Below, in pieces: positions 1 to 9,086 of a stretch of 64,000 nucleotides of DNA (its first letter is position 1; every line of letters starts with the position of its first letter). The DNA is from Arcanobacterium buesumense. GTDB lineage: Bacteria; Actinomycetota; Actinomycetes; Actinomycetales; Actinomycetaceae. Under the pieces are notes generated by a model, which was not told the DNA's origin, ran no database searches, and saw only the letters and a program-made list of their open reading frames with translations. The stretch spans positions 248,001-312,000 of the forward strand of contig NZ_CP050804.1 in NCBI RefSeq assembly GCF_012563545.1, in the 5' to 3' direction. The position numbers were made by a program, and so were the translations under genes.

Positions 1-1089
1 GCCGGCGTGGTTCGATCGCATTATGGCAGTCCGTTTGCTGAAGAACGACGGTTGCGTTCCGGAGATGCTTTCACATTACTGGCTAGGGACGTGATCAGAG
101 TTTCGGGGGCTGACCGGGGGAAGTTACTCCATCTGATTTCCTCGCAAAACTTTGAGGATTTAGCCGTTGGTGATTCTTCAGAGATGTTAGTTCTTGATGC
201 CCAAGGCCACGTTGTTCACGGTAGTGACGTGGTGGTGGCTGAGGATGCTATCTGGTTGATCACTGAGCAGGGACGTGGTGCTGCGCTGATTGAGCACCTT
301 AAGCGCATGACATTCATGATGCGGGTGGAGACGGTTGCAGTAGACTCGATGGCCTTTGGTTTGATGGTTACCGCCGCACAATTGCCTGATGCATTTACTC
401 ACATTGCTACGGTTGTGTGGCAGGATCCGTGGCCTACCACAGCTCCTGGAGGAGCCCATTACGGAGTGAAGGATGCTGATCATCCAGCTTTCAATAGCCG
501 GCGCTGCGTCGTCGTCGTTCCACGTGGTGAAACTGAGCATGCGATTGAAACGTTACTAAATGCGGGGCTTTCCGCAGCAGGTACTCAAGCGTGGGAAGCT
601 GCGCGTGTGATGGATTGGCGGCCGTCATTATCCGGCGAAGGTAGTTATTCGACATTGCCGAATGAAGTGGATTGGTTACGCACAGCTGTACATACTGAAA
701 AAGGCTGCTATCCGGGCCAGGAAACGGTGGCGAAGTTGATTAATCTGGGCAAGCCTCCTCGTCGTTTAACGTTTTTATATTTGGAAGGCGACGAAGAACT
801 GCCAGAACCGGGCACGCCGGTAACAGTGGGTGGTAAGCCTGCAGGGATAGTGACATCGGTGGCGCGTTCGGTTGATGATGGGCCGGTTGCGTTGGCATTG
901 CTTAAACGCTCGGTGCCACTCGACGTTGTGGTTGAGGTTGGTGATTTTGTTGCATCTCAGGTGGCGGTTGTCAGCCGGGAGGGGAAGTCTTCAGTCTCAC
1001 CAAGTGAGCGGCCAGGAGCAGGATTGAGTGCTCGGCGATTGGCTAGTTCGCCATCGGCTGTAGAAAATAAATCAGTGAAAGGACGCTGA
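1..1089 (+). CDS. ygfZ: YgfZ/GcvT-like folate-binding protein (5' end outside window)
   Basis: Homologue of YgfZ/CAF17, a tetrahydrofolate-binding protein of the GcvT fold that supports repair or maturation of certain Fe-S enzymes. The family signature KGCYPGQE is present near residue 235, followed by a GcvT-like C-terminal barrel. The frame is open to base 1. A GTG at 7 is the first possible start in the window, but family members usually have more residues before the HYG motif seen here at residues 5-7, so the true start probably lies upstream and the gene is 5'-partial. The last 40 residues are Ser/Ala/Arg-rich and look disordered. The stop overlaps the next start (TGATG), so it is translationally coupled to dtd. 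Confidence 0.88.
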   Translation, partial: AGVVRSHYGSPFAEERRLRSGDAFTLLARDVIRVSGADRGKLLHLISSQNFEDLAVGDSSEMLVLDAQGHVVHGSDVVVAEDAIWLITEQGRGAALIEHLKRMTFMMRVETVAVDSMAFGLMVTAAQLPDAFTHIATVVWQDPWPTTAPGGAHYGVKDADHPAFNSRRCVVVVPRGETEHAIETLLNAGLSAAGTQAWEAARVMDWRPSLSGEGSYSTLPNEVDWLRTAVHTEKGCYPGQETVAKLINLGKPPRRLTFLYLEGDEELPEPGTPVTVGGKPAGIVTSVARSVDDGPVALALLKRSVPLDVVVEVGDFVASQVAVVSREGKSSVSPSERPGAGLSARRLASSPSAVENKSVKGR

Positions 1090-1538
1090 TGCGTGCGGTT
1101 ATCCAGCGCGTTACGCGAGCAAGCGTGACGGTTCAGGGGCAGATTGTTGGCCAGATTGATACCGGGTTGGCGGTGTTGGTGGGAATTACTTACGACGACG
1201 AGCCAGAGCAGGTTGCGAAGTTGGCACGCAAAATTACGCAGTTGAAAATTTTGCGCGATAGTTCTGGGTCGGATGAGCCAAAGCAGCGAGTTGATGTTGT
1301 TCAGGCCGGTGCTAGTGTTTTACTCGTTTCACAGTTTACTTTGTATGCTAACGCGAATAAAGGGACAAAGCCGTCGTGGACGCATGCGGCACCGGGGAAG
1401 ATTGCTCAACCATTATTTGACACGCTTGTGGCAGAAGTTGCCAAGTATGGAATTGCTGTACAAACTGGGCAATTTGGGGCAATGATGGATGTTGAGATCC
1501 ATAATGATGGCCCGTTTACGATCATCCTCGATATTTAA
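1089..1538 (+). CDS. dtd: D-aminoacyl-tRNA deacylase
   Basis: Hydrolyses D-aminoacyl-tRNAs, and Gly mischarged on tRNA-Ala, in the cytoplasm. At 149 residues it has normal family length. It begins MRAVIQRVTRASV and carries the two active-site motifs of the Dtd fold: an SQFTLYAN segment near residue 80 and the NDGPFTI segment (Gly-cisPro type) near residue 139. The ATG shares one base with the ygfZ stop. This pairing with ygfZ is also known in other actinobacteria. Confidence 0.95.
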   Translation: MRAVIQRVTRASVTVQGQIVGQIDTGLAVLVGITYDDEPEQVAKLARKITQLKILRDSSGSDEPKQRVDVVQAGASVLLVSQFTLYANANKGTKPSWTHAAPGKIAQPLFDTLVAEVAKYGIAVQTGQFGAMMDVEIHNDGPFTIILDI

Positions 1539-1542
1539 TTGT

Positions 1543-1558
1543 CATGCCTGTGGCGAAC
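1543..1558 (-). promoter_or_regulatory. possible ClgR-like half-site upstream of clpC
   Basis: Read on the minus strand this is GTTCGCCACAGGCATG. The first half matches the GTTCGCY half of the ClgR box known upstream of actinobacterial clp genes; the second half is degenerate. It lies about 70 bases before the clpC start. ClgR control of clpC is established in other Actinobacteria; here it is only a weak motif match. Confidence 0.25.
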
Positions 1559-1628
1559 GCATTACCGCAAGAATGAATTTTCTGGCTAAAGTAGGGGTCA
1601 GTTACACAATTTTGAAGGAGAAACCACA

Positions 1629-4238
1629 TTGTTTGAAAGGTTCACTGACCGCGCACGCCGAGTGATCGTGTTGGCGCAAGAAGAAGCACGCAACCTCAAG
1701 CATAATTATCTTGGTACTGAGCATATTTTGCTTGGCTTGATAAAAGAAGGCGAAGGTGTGGCAGCCAAGGCGCTCGAAGCGCTGGATGTTTCCTTCGATG
1801 CTGTGCGTGAGCAGGTTGTAGAAATTATTGGTGAAGGCCAAGAGCAACCTTCTGGCCATATTCCGTTTACTCCGCGAGCGAAGAAAGTTTTAGAGTATGC
1901 GATGCGGGAGGGCCTGCAATTAGGTCATTCATATATTGGTACTGAGCATTTGCTACTTGGTTTATGCCGGGAGCAAGAAGGTGTTGCTGCCCAGGTTCTA
2001 GTCAAGCTAGATGCTGATTTGCCGAAAGTTCGCCAACAAGTTACTCAGCTTTTGAGCGGGTATCAAGGTGGCAAGGAAGCTGTTGGCGTTGGTGGCGGTG
2101 GCCCTCGTGAAGGCGTTAAAGCTGGATCAACTATATTGGATCAGTTTGGCCGTAATCTCACGCAGTCAGCGCGTGATAATAAGTTGGATCCGGTTATTGG
2201 CCGGCATAACGAAACACAGCGCGTGATGCAGGTTTTATCTCGCCGTAATAAGAATAATCCGGTTCTTATTGGAGAACCTGGTGTGGGTAAAACTGCAGTC
2301 GTTGAAGGTCTAGCTCAAGCTATTGCGCATGGTGATGTTCCGGAGACGTTGAAAGACAAGCAACTGTATTCACTCGATATGGGATCGCTGGTGGCCGGTT
2401 CGCGTTACCGTGGCGATTTCGAAGAGCGCATGAAGAAGATCTTGAAAGAGATTAATACTCGTGGCGATATTGTCTTGTTTATCGATGAGATTCACACGTT
2501 GGTAGGCGCCGGTGCTGCGGAAGGTGCTCTTGATGCAGCTTCGTTGCTCAAACCGATGATGGCTCGTGGTGAACTACAGGTTATTGGTGCAACTACGCTT
2601 GATGAGTATCGTAAGCATATTGAAAAGGATGCGGCGTTAGAACGCCGTTTCCAACCAATACAAGTAGAGCAGCCGTCCGTGAAGGAAACGATTGCGATTC
2701 TGGAAGGCTTGCGGGATCGTTATGAAGCCTTCCATCGGGTGACTATTACTGATGAGGCGCTTGAGGCAGCTGCTACGATGGCTGATCGCTATATTAACGA
2801 TCGTTTCTTGCCGGATAAGGCGATTGATTTGATCGATGAAGCTGGTGCTCGGTTGGCTATTCGAAAGATGACCGCGCCACCAGAGTTACGTGAACTTGAT
2901 GAGGAAATTGCGGAAGTTAAGCGGCAGAAGGAAGCTGCTATTGACGGCCAAGATTTCGAAAAAGCGGCTTCGCTGCGAGATCAGGAACAACAATTGACGC
3001 AAAAGCGAGACGAGCGTGATAAGGCGTGGCGCGAAGGCGATCTTGATGTTGTTGCAGTGGTTGATGAGGATCTTATTTCGGAAGTTCTTTCGATGGCTAC
3101 TGGTATTCCGGTCTTTAAGCTCACTGAGGCTGAGTCGGCTAAGTTACTGCGGATGGAAGACGAACTCCATAAGCGCGTTATTGGCCAAGATGCAGCTGTG
3201 AAGGCGTTGGCTCAAGCGATTCGTCGTACCCGTGCCGGGTTGAAGGATCCAAATCGTCCTGGCGGTTCGTTTATTTTCGCTGGTCCGACTGGTGTTGGTA
3301 AGACGGAACTTGCTAAGGCTTTGGCTGAGTTCTTGTTTGGTGACGAAGATGCCTTGATTACCTTGGATATGTCTGAATTCCAAGAGAAGCATACGGTTTC
3401 GCGGTTGTTTGGTGCCCCTCCGGGCTATGTCGGTTATGACGAGGGTGGCCAATTGACGGAAAAGGTTCGGCGTAAGCCTTTCTCGGTTGTGTTGTTTGAC
3501 GAAGTTGAGAAGGCGCATCAGGATTTGTTCAATTCTTTGTTGCAGATTCTCGAAGAGGGCCGATTGACTGATTCGCAAGGCCGCGTTGTTGACTTTAAGA
3601 ACACAGTGATTATCATGACCACGAATTTGGGTACCAAAGACATCGCCAAGGGTGTTGCTACTGGTTTCCAAATCGATGGTGACCAAACAACGTCCTATGA
3701 ACGGATGAAGTTGCGGGTTAATGATGAGCTAAAGAATCATTTCCGTCCAGAGTTTTTGAACCGTGTGGATGACATTATTGTCTTCCCGCAGTTGCAGAAG
3801 CCTGAGATCTTGCAGATTGTTGATTTGATGATTGGTAAGCTCGATGTTCGGTTGGCAGATCAGGGCATGAGCATTGTGCTCAGCGAGAAGGCAAAGAATC
3901 TGTTAGCTGAGCGTGGGTATGATCCAGTTCTTGGTGCTCGTCCATTACGCCGGGCAATTCAGCGAGACATTGAAGATGAGTTGTCAGAGAAACTGCTATT
4001 TGGCGAGTTTTCTAGTGGACAGACGATCGTCGTCGATGTTGATGAGGAAAATATCCCGATGTCGTTTACGTTTACTGGACAGGATTCGGACTATCGATTG
4101 CCTGAGGGGGTTAAGCCGGCTGCCGATAAGGAAGTAATCAATGGGCTTGCTCAACCTGCATCTCTAAATCCGGATTCAAATTCGACGCAACCTGGAACTG
4201 AATCGAAGCCGGCAGCGTTTCCAGAGGTTGATAGTTAA
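1629..4238 (+). CDS. clpC: AAA+ ATPase ClpC, protease-associated unfoldase
   Basis: Hexameric Hsp100 unfoldase that feeds substrates to ClpP. The order is two Clp N-terminal repeats (residues 1-145), AAA-1 with Walker A GEPGVGKT near 215 and Walker B FIDEIH, a UVR/coiled-coil middle segment near 420-455 (which makes it ClpC rather than ClpB), and AAA-2 with GPTGVGKT near 551. The 869-residue length is normal. The start is TTG, chosen because [11 protein letters not shown] is the conserved N-terminus and AAGGAG lies 8 bases upstream. The C-terminal 40 residues are Ser/Pro/Asn-rich. A strong hairpin follows the stop. Confidence 0.97.
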   Translation: MFERFTDRARRVIVLAQEEARNLKHNYLGTEHILLGLIKEGEGVAAKALEALDVSFDAVREQVVEIIGEGQEQPSGHIPFTPRAKKVLEYAMREGLQLGHSYIGTEHLLLGLCREQEGVAAQVLVKLDADLPKVRQQVTQLLSGYQGGKEAVGVGGGGPREGVKAGSTILDQFGRNLTQSARDNKLDPVIGRHNETQRVMQVLSRRNKNNPVLIGEPGVGKTAVVEGLAQAIAHGDVPETLKDKQLYSLDMGSLVAGSRYRGDFEERMKKILKEINTRGDIVLFIDEIHTLVGAGAAEGALDAASLLKPMMARGELQVIGATTLDEYRKHIEKDAALERRFQPIQVEQPSVKETIAILEGLRDRYEAFHRVTITDEALEAAATMADRYINDRFLPDKAIDLIDEAGARLAIRKMTAPPELRELDEEIAEVKRQKEAAIDGQDFEKAASLRDQEQQLTQKRDERDKAWREGDLDVVAVVDEDLISEVLSMATGIPVFKLTEAESAKLLRMEDELHKRVIGQDAAVKALAQAIRRTRAGLKDPNRPGGSFIFAGPTGVGKTELAKALAEFLFGDEDALITLDMSEFQEKHTVSRLFGAPPGYVGYDEGGQLTEKVRRKPFSVVLFDEVEKAHQDLFNSLLQILEEGRLTDSQGRVVDFKNTVIIMTTNLGTKDIAKGVATGFQIDGDQTTSYERMKLRVNDELKNHFRPEFLNRVDDIIVFPQLQKPEILQIVDLMIGKLDVRLADQGMSIVLSEKAKNLLAERGYDPVLGARPLRRAIQRDIEDELSEKLLFGEFSSGQTIVVDVDEENIPMSFTFTGQDSDYRLPEGVKPAADKEVINGLAQPASLNPDSNSTQPGTESKPAAFPEVDS

Positions 4239-4240
4239 TT

Positions 4241-4272
4241 TTTACACATAGAACGAGTCCAATTTAATTGGA
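4241..4272 (+). promoter_or_regulatory. candidate pilus-operon promoter with overlapping palindrome
   Basis: TTTACA at 4241-4246 and TTTAAT at 4263-4268 with a 16-base spacer form a good sigma-70-like promoter right after the clpC stop. A perfect 15-base palindrome (TCCAATT-T-AATTGGA, 4258-4272) covers the -10 box and looks like a repressor operator. Transcription would begin near 4275, upstream of the hairpin at 4285-4316. This is motif reading only. Confidence 0.45.
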
Positions 4273-4284
4273 ATTTATGTGCTG

Positions 4285-4316
4285 AGAGTGGGATAGTTAA
4301 AAGACTATCCCACTCT
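4285..4316 (+). terminator. strong hairpin after clpC, just before the pilus tip gene
   Basis: Perfect 13-bp inverted repeat AGAGTGGGATAGT / ACTATCCCACTCT with a 6-base loop. The following bases (TGGTTTCGG) are only moderately T-rich. It probably ends clpC transcription, but if the promoter at 4241-4268 is real it also forms the 5' leader of the pilus mRNA. It ends 9 bases before the first possible start of the next gene. Confidence 0.75.
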
Positions 4317-4325
4317 TGGTTTCGG

Positions 4326-7300
4326 ATGGGTAGCTCCAAGATGGTGAAGGTAAAACGTTTGGCGAAAAATACTGGCCGTAGATATCTGTTGTTCCCAAAG
4401 CATGGCAGATTATCGAACGAAAAATCGACACGGTTAGCAAACCGGAGAACATGGCTAGGGTGCTGGCTTACGTTAGCTGTGCTTTCAACTGTTTTTACTA
4501 TTGTTCCGACTACGCTACCTTCTGCGTATGCGCTTTATGGGGACGGCGGTTCGTCTGCTGAACACAATTCGCCATATGTAGGAATGATTGATTGGGTAGA
4601 CTGGTCTCAGCCTGCGAGCGAAGAAGATGCACAAACATTAGAGGCATCTGGAACCGGTGTGTTTAACAATGATCGCGGGACGGTTAATTGGTCGCGCCAA
4701 GATGCTGGAACTATTCGTGGTAAAGGAATCCACACTCCAAAAAAGGATGGTTCTGTTGGCTATCAAGTGCGTAGCAAAACCGAAATGGGTGCATCTACTA
4801 TCGAAACCACTTGTACGTTGCAAAACTTTTATGAAGATGCAGATAAACGTAAGGCTAGCAATAATGCTTGGTTGAATATTCATATTCCGGGCGCCTATAC
4901 AAAAGACGGTTGGGATGATGTTTACAGTAGTTTCAACGAAAAACAAAAAGTCGGATTGCCGGTGGGAATTGGACGTACTGCAAATTCGCGTGCCCGTTTC
5001 GATATTTCGTGTTATGCGCAAATACGGCGTCCGCAAATCGGGTCTGGTAGCGAAGAGCTTGTTGATTTACCGATTAAAGGTCTTGTTTTTGCTGATGCGG
5101 AGTCGATGAGTTTACGCGAGTATTCTTATATAACTCCGGCAAAGATTGATTCAAATAAACCGGTTACGTGGCATTTGCTTGAGCAGCATAAGGCCGACGG
5201 AGATACCACAACTACCGCTATCGATACGAGCGAACAAGATCAGTTATATCAGTACTCCGGTCTCAAAGATCGTTTAGATACAGCTCACCCGCTCAAATTT
5301 AGCGTTGCCGATTATGAAACCAAGGCCGATTTTTCTCAAGTGACAACGTTCTATGCTTCCAATGCTAATGGTGCCTACATTGATTTACGTGGCCGGCCAG
5401 GTAATATATTGCCCAATTTGCAATATTTAGGTAATTATCTAGCGATTGGCGTGGTTATTGGTGCGGATCTTGGCGATGGTCCGGAAAGCTATGGGCAAGC
5501 TGGGGCGATAGTCCAGCCGGAGGTGACCGATAATATTATTACCGGTTCAACTACAGCTTCGGATCAACCTACTGCAACTGTTAAAGAGGCTGGTCCGCCT
5601 TTCCTTGGTTCTCGAGGCCCTGATCTTGATACTCAGTTTGTGCGTGGCAAAGATGGTAAATCGAAAGCTCGATGGAATCCGCTGATTGGCGACGATCGGA
5701 ATAATTCGACGTCGTCGGCGAACCAGTTTAATGATGAAGACGCTTTTGATCAACCGTTATTGGTTTCTGCTCAACCGGGTAAGGTTGAGCAGATCGTTGC
5801 GTGCGTTCCGGCGCAAAAAGGAACGACGACGGTTTCTGGTTGGCTTGACTGGAATGCTAACGGTACTTTTGAAGACACTGAGCGTGCCAACGGTGAATGT
5901 CGCGGTAAGCAAGCATCATTGGTGTGGGACGTGAAAGAGCAGATGCTTCCAGCTGCTGATAAGCCTAATGCTGCACCGAGCTTATTGCGGTTAATTGCTA
6001 CAACTGAATCGCCAGAATCGTTTACGTTTAATTCGATGGTTATTGGTGGCGAAGTTGAAGACCATGCGGTGACTTTGGTGCGTCCGAATCTTACGGTCAC
6101 TAAGCATATTGTTGGTAGCGATGGTGTAGTAAATCCTGCGGGAGTTCTTGCTGGTTTTCCTTTTACCGCAACCGGATCAGGCCTGACAGTTGCGACTCCA
6201 GAGCAGACTACGAAAAATGATGGAAATGTTTCCTGGCCGTTGATTTTTGATCAGCCTGCAACAGGCAAACGTCCTCTCCTAATACCGGACGGAATTCAGG
6301 GAGATGTAGCAGATGTAACAGTTCATGAAGGTTCTACGCCCGGTTATACGCCATATTCGGTTCAAAAATGTTCGTCTGCAGTTAAGCCAGACTGGGTTGA
6401 GCAAGTTGTTAATAATCGACAAGAACAAGTTTATGCGTGGCCGGCGGTTCAAGAATACGATGTGGTATTAAAAGACGGTTCATTCACGTTGCCGATGACT
6501 CCAACATCAATGGTGTCATGCGCGGTTAATAATCAGCCGTATGGCCAGATAGCTGTAACTCCGACTGTGGAATCGACTGAGCTTGAGCCTGGCGTAGTTA
6601 TTGATCCACAGCTTGAGTTTCAGGGAAAGTACACCTGTACTGCGCCGCAAGCTGGACCGCTTTCCGGGGGTGGAACAGTTACGGGTACGTGGGGTCCAAT
6701 TAAAGCTCATGAAGTGTGGACTTCTCAGGCTGATAAGGATCGTATCATAGCGGGTTCTTCGTGTACGATTCAACAAGATAGCCCAACCAAGATGCCAGTT
6801 GCTGGTAACGCGCAGTATATCTGGAAAGATCGTGTTGACTACCAGGTTGATGGTACTGAAGGTGCAACTATTGTTGCTCAAGCAGGAGCGGTGGGCGAAA
6901 CTATCCACAAGGTTACTGTTGTTAATACAGTTGAACGTGTTAAGGCGACGGACGTGCGGTGGACGAAAGTTGATGAGGGTAATCGTTCATTGACAGGAGC
7001 AGTTTTTGAACTGCGATCTTCGGTAGATCCCACGCAATCGATTCAGAATATTTCCGATTGTACAAGTGAACCATGCACTGGTCCTGATAAAGATCCTCAA
7101 GCTGGCGTCTATAAGCTGACGGATATTTTGTTGGGATCATACCAGTTAACTGAGACTGAAGCTCCAGCTGGTTTCACAAAGCTTGAAGCGCCGATTACTT
7201 TCACGGTAGCGGCGAAGGATCTTGCTAATGGCAAGGATTTGGGCTCAATCAAAAATACGAAGATTACTGCTTCTTTCTTGCCTAGTTTGCCTATGAGTGG

Positions 7301-7403
7301 TGGAATGAGCACAGTAATCTTTACTATGTTTGGGCTCGGTACGGTGGCATTAGCTGTCCTATTAGGAGTTATAGCGTTTCGAAAGAAGGTGCGTAGCTCA
7401 TAG
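4326..7403 (+). CDS. pilus tip / surface adhesin, sortase substrate (LPMSG)
   Basis: Large cell-wall-anchored protein and likely minor (tip) pilin of a two-pilin locus, as in fimQ/fimB loci of Actinomyces. Visible parts: a long basic N-terminus, a hydrophobic signal segment ending PSAYA near residue 73, a CshA-like N-terminal adhesive region (tentative), a GEVED-type domain (WLDWNANGTFED ... GGEVEDHAV, about 485-590), a SpaA-like domain with E-box YQLTETEAPAGF near 940, then LPMSG, a membrane helix and FRKKVRSS. LPMSG deviates from LPxTG (Ser for Thr). The start is uncertain: ATG 4326 has no ribosome site; TTG 4359, with AAGG 8 bases upstream, and ATG 4341 are alternatives. The DNA is visibly more AT-rich than clpC or ftsH. 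Confidence 0.85.
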   Translation: MGSSKMVKVKRLAKNTGRRYLLFPKHGRLSNEKSTRLANRRTWLGCWLTLAVLSTVFTIVPTTLPSAYALYGDGGSSAEHNSPYVGMIDWVDWSQPASEEDAQTLEASGTGVFNNDRGTVNWSRQDAGTIRGKGIHTPKKDGSVGYQVRSKTEMGASTIETTCTLQNFYEDADKRKASNNAWLNIHIPGAYTKDGWDDVYSSFNEKQKVGLPVGIGRTANSRARFDISCYAQIRRPQIGSGSEELVDLPIKGLVFADAESMSLREYSYITPAKIDSNKPVTWHLLEQHKADGDTTTTAIDTSEQDQLYQYSGLKDRLDTAHPLKFSVADYETKADFSQVTTFYASNANGAYIDLRGRPGNILPNLQYLGNYLAIGVVIGADLGDGPESYGQAGAIVQPEVTDNIITGSTTASDQPTATVKEAGPPFLGSRGPDLDTQFVRGKDGKSKARWNPLIGDDRNNSTSSANQFNDEDAFDQPLLVSAQPGKVEQIVACVPAQKGTTTVSGWLDWNANGTFEDTERANGECRGKQASLVWDVKEQMLPAADKPNAAPSLLRLIATTESPESFTFNSMVIGGEVEDHAVTLVRPNLTVTKHIVGSDGVVNPAGVLAGFPFTATGSGLTVATPEQTTKNDGNVSWPLIFDQPATGKRPLLIPDGIQGDVADVTVHEGSTPGYTPYSVQKCSSAVKPDWVEQVVNNRQEQVYAWPAVQEYDVVLKDGSFTLPMTPTSMVSCAVNNQPYGQIAVTPTVESTELEPGVVIDPQLEFQGKYTCTAPQAGPLSGGGTVTGTWGPIKAHEVWTSQADKDRIIAGSSCTIQQDSPTKMPVAGNAQYIWKDRVDYQVDGTEGATIVAQAGAVGETIHKVTVVNTVERVKATDVRWTKVDEGNRSLTGAVFELRSSVDPTQSIQNISDCTSEPCTGPDKDPQAGVYKLTDILLGSYQLTETEAPAGFTKLEAPITFTVAAKDLANGKDLGSIKNTKITASFLPSLPMSGGMSTVIFTMFGLGTVALAVLLGVIAFRKKVRSS

Positions 7404-7471
7404 GGTGGATAACGAATATTTTAACGAAATAAGATAAACGCAATATACAAATAACAACAGATAAGGTGAAC

Positions 7472-8989
7472 ATGAAGAAGATGAATATTCGCAAAAAGCT
7501 CCTCGCTTTTGCGGTAGGAACACTTACGCTTGCAGGGTTGGTGAGTGTAACGCCAGTAGCTTTTGGCGCGGAAGGCAATATTGATACCACGCAAAAGGGC
7601 AGTATTACAATCCACAAGCTACAAAATCCTGATGATGGTAAGCATGGAGATGGTACCCTCCAAGACAGCATCGCTAATGAACCTGTTGCGGGAGTTACGT
7701 TCTCATATGCGAAAGTTACTGATATCGATCTGACGAAGTCGGCAGGCTGGCAAAAGCTTAAAGAGTTAAAGGTTGATTCTTCCGGAAATGTTAGTTCCGA
7801 GAACCAGGATCAATACACGCTTTCGCAGGAGGCTGATACTGCCCCTACAAATGCTTCTGGAGAAACCAAGATTAGTGATTTAGAGCTGGGTGTATACCTG
7901 ATAAAAGAGAAGACTGGGCCAGACAATATTGTTAAACGCTCTGCGCCATTTTTAGTCACTGTTCCTTACCCAGGAGCAGACACAAAAGGTGGGTGGCTGT
8001 ACGATGTGCATGTTTACCCAAAGAACACGGTGATCAACCCTTCGGAAATGCCTGTTAAAATCGTAAAGAATTCAGAAGAAGTTCATTTCCCTGGAGATAC
8101 TATTACCTGGGCTATTACTCAAGTAGTTCCTGGTTTAAGTACCACTGAGCATTTCACCGTTTTTGATATCGTCGATGAACTTCCACAAGGGGTTAATGCT
8201 GTTGATGAATCGAACGTTAAGGTTACTGTCGAACAAAATGGTGTTTCGAAGAATATTTCGCCAAATATAACAGTCGAAAACCAAAAGGTAACTGTGTCGT
8301 TCTCCTCAGTTGCTCAACAACTCCTGCGTGGAGATAAAATTACTGTTGAAATTACTGCAGTAGTGTCCGAGAATGTCATGGCAAATCTCTCGAATCAGTC
8401 ACATACTAAGATTCGAGTAGGTGACGATCAAGGTAGCGAAAGCCCAGAAAAAGACTTACCTTCGAAGCCGAATGATCTTGGGCCGAACCCTGTGCCAACT
8501 GAAACTAAATTTGCTCCAGTGACAATCACAAAAGTCAACAAAGCCAAACAGAAGCTAGATAGTGCTCAATTTGAAATCTATCCGGCAGGCGAGAATGATC
8601 AATGTGTAGCACCGCAGTCTGAAAATGCTAAGCGAACTTTAATCACTGGTGGCAAACCAGGACATAAAGAAGCTGAAGCTGGTGTCGCTGCGATTATGGT
8701 TGTTCCTGGAAAATACTGTCTCTTCGAAAAAGAAGCTCCTATCGGTTACACGATTGATCCTGAGTGGGCTGACGCAAAAATTGTTACTGTCGCCGATGAT
8801 GGATTAAGCACAACGGTTACTAACTTGAGCAATGAGGATGCTGAGGGCAATTCTTTACTACCTAAGCTACCACTGACAGGTGCTGCTGGCTTCATTCTTT
8901 TAACTTTCGCAGGTATCGCTATCCTTGCAACCGCGGCGGGCACTGGCTTTGTTGCTGTTGGACGCAAGAAGCGTGAGCGTGAAGCGTAA
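7472..8989 (+). CDS. major shaft pilin (SpaA/FimA-type), LPLTG-anchored
   Basis: Backbone pilin polymerised by class C sortase. It has a signal peptide (MKKMNIRKKLLAFAVG..., cleavage near AFG-AEG). The pilin motif is WLYDVHVYPKN around residues 175-185; its Lys is the expected acceptor for the isopeptide bond to the next subunit. Immunoglobulin-like Cna/SpaA domains follow, with an E-box (YCLFEKEAPIGY, about 413-424). The sorting signal is LPLTG, a hydrophobic helix and GRKKREREA. About 505 residues is typical. GTG 7466, ATG 7472 and ATG 7481 are all possible starts; AAGG at 7463-7466 favours 7472. Gene order tip-shaft-sortase matches Actinomyces fimbrial loci. Confidence 0.92.
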   Translation: MKKMNIRKKLLAFAVGTLTLAGLVSVTPVAFGAEGNIDTTQKGSITIHKLQNPDDGKHGDGTLQDSIANEPVAGVTFSYAKVTDIDLTKSAGWQKLKELKVDSSGNVSSENQDQYTLSQEADTAPTNASGETKISDLELGVYLIKEKTGPDNIVKRSAPFLVTVPYPGADTKGGWLYDVHVYPKNTVINPSEMPVKIVKNSEEVHFPGDTITWAITQVVPGLSTTEHFTVFDIVDELPQGVNAVDESNVKVTVEQNGVSKNISPNITVENQKVTVSFSSVAQQLLRGDKITVEITAVVSENVMANLSNQSHTKIRVGDDQGSESPEKDLPSKPNDLGPNPVPTETKFAPVTITKVNKAKQKLDSAQFEIYPAGENDQCVAPQSENAKRTLITGGKPGHKEAEAGVAAIMVVPGKYCLFEKEAPIGYTIDPEWADAKIVTVADDGLSTTVTNLSNEDAEGNSLLPKLPLTGAAGFILLTFAGIAILATAAGTGFVAVGRKKREREA

Positions 8990-9018
8990 GTAGATATATC
9001 CTCTTCATGTTGTTCTTA

Positions 9019-9061
9019 TATGGTGGCGCACAGTATGGTGTTGATACTGTGCGCCACCATA
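9019..9061 (+). terminator. 18-bp perfect hairpin between shaft pilin and sortase genes
   Basis: Arms 9019-9036 and 9044-9061 (TATGGTGGCGCACAGTAT and its exact complement) enclose a 7-base loop. No long T-run follows, so it may act as a partial terminator or as a 3' barrier to mRNA decay. Either would raise pilin over sortase output from one transcript. Confidence 0.7.
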
Positions 9062-9086
9062 GTTGTTTGAGATCAAGAAGGTCTGC

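Noticed and set aside
1539-1628. CIRCE or HAIR heat-shock operator before clpC
   Set aside because: No inverted repeat of either consensus is present; only a weak ClgR-like half-site.
3144-3686. 180-codon open frame on the minus strand inside clpC
   Set aside because: Antisense to a fully conserved AAA+ domain, no ribosome site and no family pattern.
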